Below, piece after piece: positions 59,366 through 63,515 of a stretch of 63,515 nucleotides of DNA. Below the pieces are notes generated by a model, which was not told where the DNA came from, did not search any database, and saw nothing but the letters and a program-made list of their open reading frames with translations. Each line of letters opens with the position of its first letter. Position 1 is the stretch's first letter. A program made the translations under genes and the position numbers. The DNA comes from Desulfosporosinus nitroreducens (lineage in GTDB: Bacteria; Bacillota; Desulfitobacteriia; Desulfitobacteriales; Desulfitobacteriaceae): contig NZ_JAMHFY010000027.1 in assembly GCF_023897015.1 (NCBI RefSeq), positions 1-63,515 of the forward strand, read 5' to 3'.

Positions 59366-60547
59366 CTATTTTCGTTCTAAGATCATCGCAATCCCTTGAC
59401 CGCCGCCAATACAGAGGGTGGCAAGTCCACGATGGGCTGATTGTCGCTTCATTTCATGAAGCAAGGTAACTAAAATCCGGGCTCCTGACGCACCGATGGG
59501 ATGACCTAAAGCTATAGCTCCTCCATTGATATTTGTTTTTTGCAGATCTAACTGAAGTTCTTTGGCTACACTCAGCGTTTGCGAGGCAAAGGCTTCATTG
59601 GCTTCTACAACATCCAGATCAGCAATGGTTAAGTGGGCCTTTTCCAACGCTTTAAGAGTGGCAGGAATTGGGCCAGTTCCCATGATAAGCGGATCGACCC
59701 CAGCCGAACCCCATGAGGTTATTGTCACTAATGGCTTTAATCCCAGTGATTCAGCCTTTTCTTTCGACATCACCAGCACCGCTGCCGCTCCATCATTAAC
59801 CCCAGACGCATTTCCAGCCGTTACCGTGCCTTCTTTCTTAAAGGCAGGACGCAATTTTGCCAATGCTTCAGAGGTCGCTCCGAAGCGGGGAAACTCATCT
59901 TTATCCACGACGATTGGATCGCCTTTTCGTTGTGGAATGTTCACGGGGACAATTTCTTCATCAAATTTACCGGCTTTGATGGCAGTTTCAGTGCGATTTT
60001 GACTGGAAACCGCATAATTATCCTGATCTTCACGTGAGAATTCATACTGTTCTGCAATGTTTTCCGCAGTAATCCCCATATGAATACCATGGAAAGCATC
60101 CGTTAAGCCGTCGTGAACCATGGTATCGACTAAAATGTCATTCCCCATACGATATCCACTACGCGCTTTGGGTAAGGCATAAGAAGAAAGAGACATGCTT
60201 TCCATTCCACCGGCAACGATGATCTCTGCGTCGCCGGCTATTATGGCTTGTGCTGCACAGACGACCGCTTTCAAGCCAGAACCACAGACTTTGCTCACTG
60301 TCCAAGCAGGCACTTCAAGGGGAAGTCCTGCCTTTACGGACGCTTGCCGAGCAGGATTTTGACCTAAAGCTGAAGATAGAACATTCCCCATAATAACTTC
60401 ATCAACTTGACTCGGTGTGATTCCAGAGCGGTTAATAACCTCTTTGATCACGATGGCTCCCAGTTCAACAGCAGGTATATTTGCCAAGACACCATTAAAA
60501 GAACCGATCGGTGTACGAACTGCACTTACAATGACTACTTCAATCAC
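59366..60547 (-). CDS. Acetyl-CoA C-acetyltransferase (thiolase)
   Basis: A 393-aa thiolase: nucleophile Cys in [52 protein letters not shown] with catalytic His, and CIGGGQG with the second Cys near the end. It condenses or cleaves acetoacetyl-CoA. In this operon cleavage of acetoacetyl-CoA to two acetyl-CoA is likely. The start is GTG, 60545-60547, preceded by GAGGGAG. 62 bp after the CoA-transferase genes. Confidence 0.96.
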   Translation of the reverse strand: MIEVVIVSAVRTPIGSFNGVLANIPAVELGAIVIKEVINRSGITPSQVDEVIMGNVLSSALGQNPARQASVKAGLPLEVPAWTVSKVCGSGLKAVVCAAQAIIAGDAEIIVAGGMESMSLSSYALPKARSGYRMGNDILVDTMVHDGLTDAFHGIHMGITAENIAEQYEFSREDQDNYAVSSQNRTETAIKAGKFDEEIVPVNIPQRKGDPIVVDKDEFPRFGATSEALAKLRPAFKKEGTVTAGNASGVNDGAAAVLVMSKEKAESLGLKPLVTITSWGSAGVDPLIMGTGPIPATLKALEKAHLTIADLDVVEANEAFASQTLSVAKELQLDLQKTNINGGAIALGHPIGASGARILVTLLHEMKRQSAHRGLATLCIGGGQGIAMILERK

Positions 60548-60609
60548 GAATAAGACTCCCTCTCTTAAATAATAAAACTATTTCACAACGAGATGGCTAT
60601 TTAGAACTA

Positions 60610-61254
60610 TTATTCTTGTCTGATCAGCGAAGCCTCAGTACAGGCTTGCACTTCTTCAAAGGATACGCCCGGTGCCAGCTCCCTAAGTATCAAGCCTTTA
60701 GAAGTTACTTCCATGACTCCCATATCCGTGATAATCAGATTAACTTGTTTGGAGGCTGTCAAAGGCAAGGTGCACTTCTTCAAGACTTTTAAACCACCAT
60801 TTTTAGCAGTATGCTCCATAGCAACAATAACACGGCGCGCACCAACGACGAGATCCATAGCACCACCCATGCCAGGAACGATCTTGCCTGGAATCATCCA
60901 GTTTGCCAAATTCCCTTCTTCATCCACTTGAAGAGCACCAAGCACAGTGGCATCCACATGACCACCACGAATAATCGCAAACGACATAGCGCTGTCGAAG
61001 CAACAACCACCCGGTAAGATGGTAGCATATTGCCCGCCTGCATTCACCGTATCTGGATCTTCCTTTCCGGTTTCCGGTGCAGGACCGACACCCAGATAGC
61101 CATTTTCAGACTGAAGAATTAGTTTTATCCCTTCCGGCAAAGCATTCGCGACCTTAGTGGGAATTCCGATTCCTAAATTAACAACATCACCCGATTTAAA
61201 CTCTTGAGCCACTCGGTTTACAAGCCACTCCATCCTTGCTTCCTTATCCAACAT
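60610..61254 (-). CDS. 3-oxoacid/acetate CoA-transferase subunit B
   Basis: A 214-aa beta subunit. The catalytic Glu lies in LILQSENGYLGVGPAP (the SENG motif), with VVNLGIGIPTKVANALPEGI and GGCCFDSAMSFAIIRGGHVD. It overlaps subunit A by 11 bp, so coupled. It activates acetoacetate to acetoacetyl-CoA using an acyl-CoA donor. AtoA/CtfB-like. Confidence 0.95.
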   Translation of the reverse strand: MLDKEARMEWLVNRVAQEFKSGDVVNLGIGIPTKVANALPEGIKLILQSENGYLGVGPAPETGKEDPDTVNAGGQYATILPGGCCFDSAMSFAIIRGGHVDATVLGALQVDEEGNLANWMIPGKIVPGMGGAMDLVVGARRVIVAMEHTAKNGGLKVLKKCTLPLTASKQVNLIITDMGVMEVTSKGLILRELAPGVSFEEVQACTEASLIRQE

Positions 61255-61918
61255 CTGACACCTCCCGAGGCTGCTTCTGAACTAAATAATCTATAAAAAT
61301 ACCCGGAGTCATGACTTCATCAGGGTCGATCTCCCCAACTTCAACGATTTGATCCACCTGAGCAATCACAAAATCAACAGCCATAGCCATTATGGGATTA
61401 AAATTTCGAGCAGCACGATGATAAACGAGGTTACCAGCCTTATCTGCTTTATAGGCTTTTAATAAAGCTACATTAGCGCCTAGAGGGAGCTCAAGAAGGT
61501 ATTCGGTTCCATTGGCTACAAACTTCTGCTTCCCTTCTTCCACGATCGTGCCAATCCCAGTTGGTGTTAAAATTCCACCTAGACCTGCACCTGCCGCTCG
61601 AATCTGCTCGACTAACGTTCCTTGAGGCACCAGCTTTACTTCAAGTTCACCTTCGGTCATCTGTCTTCCGGTTTCTTTATTTGTTCCAATGTGGGTTGCT
61701 ATAAGCTTACTGACGCATCGCTTTACAATAAGTTGGGACATCGCGTCCCCAAGAATACCGGTATCATTAGCGATGAGGGTCAACTCTTTAATTCCCTTCT
61801 GGCTAACTGCGTCCAGAAGTTGGTCTGGGGCTCCACACCCTATAAAACCTCCAACCATGATGGTCATGCCATTCTGAACCTTGCTGATTGCTTCTTCTAG
61901 ACTTACTACTTGAACCAT
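61244..61918 (-). CDS. 3-oxoacid/acetate CoA-transferase subunit A
   Basis: A 224-aa alpha subunit: NGMTIMVGGFIGCGAPDQLL, TLIANDTGILGDAMSQLIVK, THIGTNKETGRQMTEGELEV and AAGAGLGGILTPTGIGTIVE. The pattern is AtoD/CtfA-like. ATG preceded by GGGAGG. It starts 134 bp after the BKACE stop; a short hairpin (62017-62040) lies between. Confidence 0.95.
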   Translation of the reverse strand: MVQVVSLEEAISKVQNGMTIMVGGFIGCGAPDQLLDAVSQKGIKELTLIANDTGILGDAMSQLIVKRCVSKLIATHIGTNKETGRQMTEGELEVKLVPQGTLVEQIRAAGAGLGGILTPTGIGTIVEEGKQKFVANGTEYLLELPLGANVALLKAYKADKAGNLVYHRAARNFNPIMAMAVDFVIAQVDQIVEVGEIDPDEVMTPGIFIDYLVQKQPREVSDVG

Positions 61919-62016
61919 TTATAATTGCCTCCCTTGTAAGAAACTTGGCTTTCTATATTTCATGTTTGAATTCAGCAGCTCGCAGCCCTTTGATAAAGCT
62001 AGGATGGGCGATAACA

Positions 62017-62040
62017 CAGGATAGCTAAAGTACTATCCTG
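62017..62040 (-). other. Intercistronic hairpin
   Basis: CAGGATAG/CTATCCTG (8-bp stem, eight-base loop) between BKACE and the CoA-transferase genes. No T-run follows on the minus strand, so it is more likely an RNA processing or stability element than a terminator. Confidence 0.45.
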
Positions 62041-62052
62041 CGTTAATATTTA

Positions 62053-62976
62053 TTATTTAGACAGGGCCAGTAATTCCCTGGCTTCTGCAGGAGTAGCAGG
62101 TTGAAGGTCTAATTCGGTCATGATTCTGACCATCTTTGTTACTAATTCACCATTGTTCTTAGCCAAGACTCCTTTCCCTAAATATAAATTATCTTCCATA
62201 CCTACCCGAACGTGTCCACCCAAAATAAGAGCCATCGTCGCTGCAGGGAATTCGGCTTTGCCTGCCCCGATTACAGACCAGTTATATTTGCCGGTACCAA
62301 AGAGTCGTTCTGCTGTCGTATGCATGTTCATGATGTCGTAAGGAGTGGAACTGATGCCACCTAAAATACCGGTTACAAACTGCATGGTAATGGGAGGTTT
62401 GATAATCCCTTTCTGAAGTAGATAAGCAATGCTGTATAGGTGACCCATGTCATAGACTTCGAGTTCAGGCTTGGTTCCGTTTTCAGTCATAATTCTGGTC
62501 ATGGTTTCCATGGCTGTAAAGGTGTTTTCGAAAACAAAGCTCTTAGTCATATTAAGCATGGCAGACTCCCAGGGGAACTTGAACTCCTTAACCTTGTCTA
62601 AGACAGGGAAAAGACCCCAGTTGATAGAACCGGCATTCATGGACGCCAGTTCAGGCTTGAATTCAGGAACGACAGCGACACGTTGCTCTACGGACATGCC
62701 TGCACCGCCGCCAGTGGTAAGACAGATGATTACTTCTTTATTTTTAGCCCTAATTTTGCCTACAATCTCGCGATACAGTTCTAAATCGGGAGAAGGTTGT
62801 CCTGTTTCAGGATTACGGGCATGGATATGGACAATGGCTGCCCCTGCATTTGCAGCATCAAGAGCGTTTTGAGCTATTTGATCTGGGGTGATCGGCAGAT
62901 AAGGTGACTGACTGGGTACATGAATAGATCCGGTAATTGCACAACTTATGATTCGTTTTGTTGAAGATACGGCCAT
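62053..62976 (-). CDS. BKACE family beta-keto acid cleavage enzyme
   Basis: A 307-aa TIM-barrel enzyme of the DUF849/Kce family: SCAITGSIHVPSQSPYLPIT, AAIVHIHARNPETGQPSPDL (metal-site HxH), ICLTTGGGAGMSVEQR, SMNAGSINWG and ALILGGHVRVGMEDNLYLGK. It joins a beta-keto acid and acetyl-CoA to give acetoacetate plus a new CoA ester. In lysine fermentation the substrate is 3-keto-5-aminohexanoate, but no other lysine genes lie here, so the true keto acid is open. First large gene after the sigma-54 promoter. ATG preceded by AAGGAGG. Confidence 0.92.
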   Translation of the reverse strand: MAVSSTKRIISCAITGSIHVPSQSPYLPITPDQIAQNALDAANAGAAIVHIHARNPETGQPSPDLELYREIVGKIRAKNKEVIICLTTGGGAGMSVEQRVAVVPEFKPELASMNAGSINWGLFPVLDKVKEFKFPWESAMLNMTKSFVFENTFTAMETMTRIMTENGTKPELEVYDMGHLYSIAYLLQKGIIKPPITMQFVTGILGGISSTPYDIMNMHTTAERLFGTGKYNWSVIGAGKAEFPAATMALILGGHVRVGMEDNLYLGKGVLAKNNGELVTKMVRIMTELDLQPATPAEARELLALSK

Positions 62977-62978
62977 TT

Positions 62979-63137
62979 TTAGTTCCTCCTTGTTATCCTT
63001 TGGATATTTTTTAATTTAGGCTTCTGGAATTTAGTGTAGTTCCAACATATCGAGGTTCTCAAAACGCTTCCTGTTAAGACATAGATCACTATAATACATA
63101 CTCCTAGTGCAACGCCGACCCCGTAAAGAGCACCCAT
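62979..63137 (-). CDS. Small membrane protein leading the operon
   Basis: A 52-aa ORF starting MGALYGVGVALGVCIIVIYV with one hydrophobic helix and a basic tail (KPKLKNIQRITRRN). AAAGGG precedes the ATG; a stronger GGAGG lies further up. Its stop overlaps the ribosome binding site of BKACE. It lies between the sigma-54 promoter and BKACE. The helix might be a transport accessory subunit. Family unknown; may be noncoding leader. Confidence 0.4.
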   Translation of the reverse strand: MGALYGVGVALGVCIIVIYVLTGSVLRTSICWNYTKFQKPKLKNIQRITRRN

Positions 63138-63200
63138 CTTCCCTTTCAGCAAAAAACTTGTTCACTAACACCACCTCCTTGTTTTCCTATTTGAATATCT

Positions 63201-63218
63201 AAGCAACAAACGTGCCAA
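63201..63218 (-). promoter_or_regulatory. Sigma-54 (-24/-12) promoter
   Basis: On the minus strand TTGGCACGTTTGTTGCTT contains TGGCAC-N5-TTGCT, matching the sigma-54 consensus at both elements with correct spacing. It points toward the BKACE operon. The nearby enhancer repeats and enhancer-binding regulator support it. Confidence 0.85.
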
Positions 63219-63222
63219 AGAA

Positions 63223-63256
63223 AAGAAGCATGATTAAACGTCTAATCATGCTTCTT
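63223..63256 (-). terminator. Terminator of the regulator gene
   Basis: AAGAAGCATGATTA (63223-63236) and TAATCATGCTTCTT (63243-63256) form a 14-bp perfect stem with a six-base loop. It insulates the regulator gene from the sigma-54 promoter. Confidence 0.75.
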
Positions 63257-63291
63257 CTGGGCTTTTAGAAAACTTACTTAATTAAAAAAAC

Positions 63292-63328
63292 TGTCTGATC
63301 ACCCAACAAATGTCTGGATTACCCAACA
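63292..63328. promoter_or_regulatory. Tandem enhancer (UAS) repeats
   Basis: TGTCTGATCACCCAACA (63292-63308) and TGTCTGGATTACCCAACA (63311-63328) are near-identical direct repeats, each roughly dyadic (TGTnTGG...CCnAACA). They lie about 75-125 bp upstream of the sigma-54 promoter, the usual place for an enhancer-binding regulator. Confidence 0.7.
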
Positions 63329-63355
63329 GTTTCATAGCAGAAAGATAGTGAAGTT

Positions 63356-63515
63356 TTACTTTATTTTGATATCGTATTTTTTCAGTTTTTCGTAAAGTAC
63401 ACTCCTATTAATTCTTAATAATTTAGCGGCCATGCTAATAGAATTAGTCTGGTCAAGCACCCTAATTATGGTTTCTTTTTCAGCATTGACCCTTGCCGTT
63501 TCAAGACAAACCTCA
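63356..63515 (-). CDS. Sigma-54 dependent regulator, C-terminal part (cut by window end)
   Basis: Only the last 53 codons are in the window. They contain a Fis-type HTH: ETIIRVLDQTNSISMAAKLL, RINRSVLYEKLKKYDIKIK-stop (N-x-S...AA.LL.I.RS.LY.KLK.Y). The Fis-like ending is typical of NtrC-type and PAS-sensor enhancer-binding proteins. It would bind the UAS at 63292-63328 and turn on the BKACE operon. Confidence 0.85.
   Translation of the reverse strand, partial: EVCLETARVNAEKETIIRVLDQTNSISMAAKLLRINRSVLYEKLKKYDIKIK

Overview
The window looks like a chromosomal segment of an anaerobic, spore-forming Firmicute of the Desulfitobacterium/Desulfosporosinus type. This is inferred from gene content, not from a marker gene. 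The clues are low-to-middling GC, AGGAGG-type ribosome binding sites, a Spo0E-like protein, CotH- and CotF-like spore-coat fragments, a UroD-like methyltransferase with a corrinoid protein, phosphotransbutyrylase plus butyrate kinase, a sigma-54 promoter, and two genes that read best if in-frame UGA codons encode selenocysteine. No rRNA, tRNA or CRISPR array was seen.

Layout. 0.1-4.7 kb: a MarR regulator, divergent from a CBS-domain gene and a three-gene efflux operon with two adaptor proteins and one DHA2 MFS pump. 4.9-12 kb: a defence island with a TOPRIM protein, an HNH nuclease and a 928-aa ATPase (Septu-like pair), followed by wrecks of vsr and an AIPR-family gene. 12-15.2 kb: small regulators and the two candidate selenoproteins, a DUF2892-like membrane protein and a membrane-anchored thioredoxin with a UxxC site. 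15.4-19.5 kb: AraC/SDR pair, then a truncated RND pump wrapped in scrambled PucR fragments. 19.9-24.5 kb: an intact MacAB-like exporter with its two-component system. 24.8-27.7 kb and 39.9-42.4 kb: two BlaI/BlaR1-type systems. 27.9-39.6 kb: small regulators, a metal P-type ATPase, an M28 peptidase, a methyltransferase and many gene fragments (C45 hydrolase, marR, toxin, cotH, transposase, hsdM). 42.7-48 kb: a luxR fragment, small membrane proteins and a lysE gene split by a TnpB element. 48.1-51.1 kb: UroD-like methyltransferase, corrinoid protein and MFS transporter. 51.7-56.6 kb: TetR-controlled RND pump. 57.2-63.5 kb: a sigma-54-driven catabolic operon (BKACE, CoA-transferase, thiolase, Ptb, Buk) downstream of its probable enhancer-binding regulator.

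The main novelty candidates are: (1) two UGA-for-Cys genes about 1.3 kb apart, each followed by a bacterial-SECIS-like hairpin; (2) the large-ATPase/HNH/TOPRIM defence locus; (3) a TnpB insertion whose host gene can be rebuilt exactly, giving the element ends and a predicted TAM; (4) families of dispersed perfect palindromes. The middle of the window is unusually rich in gene wreckage, which suggests repeated insertion and deletion.
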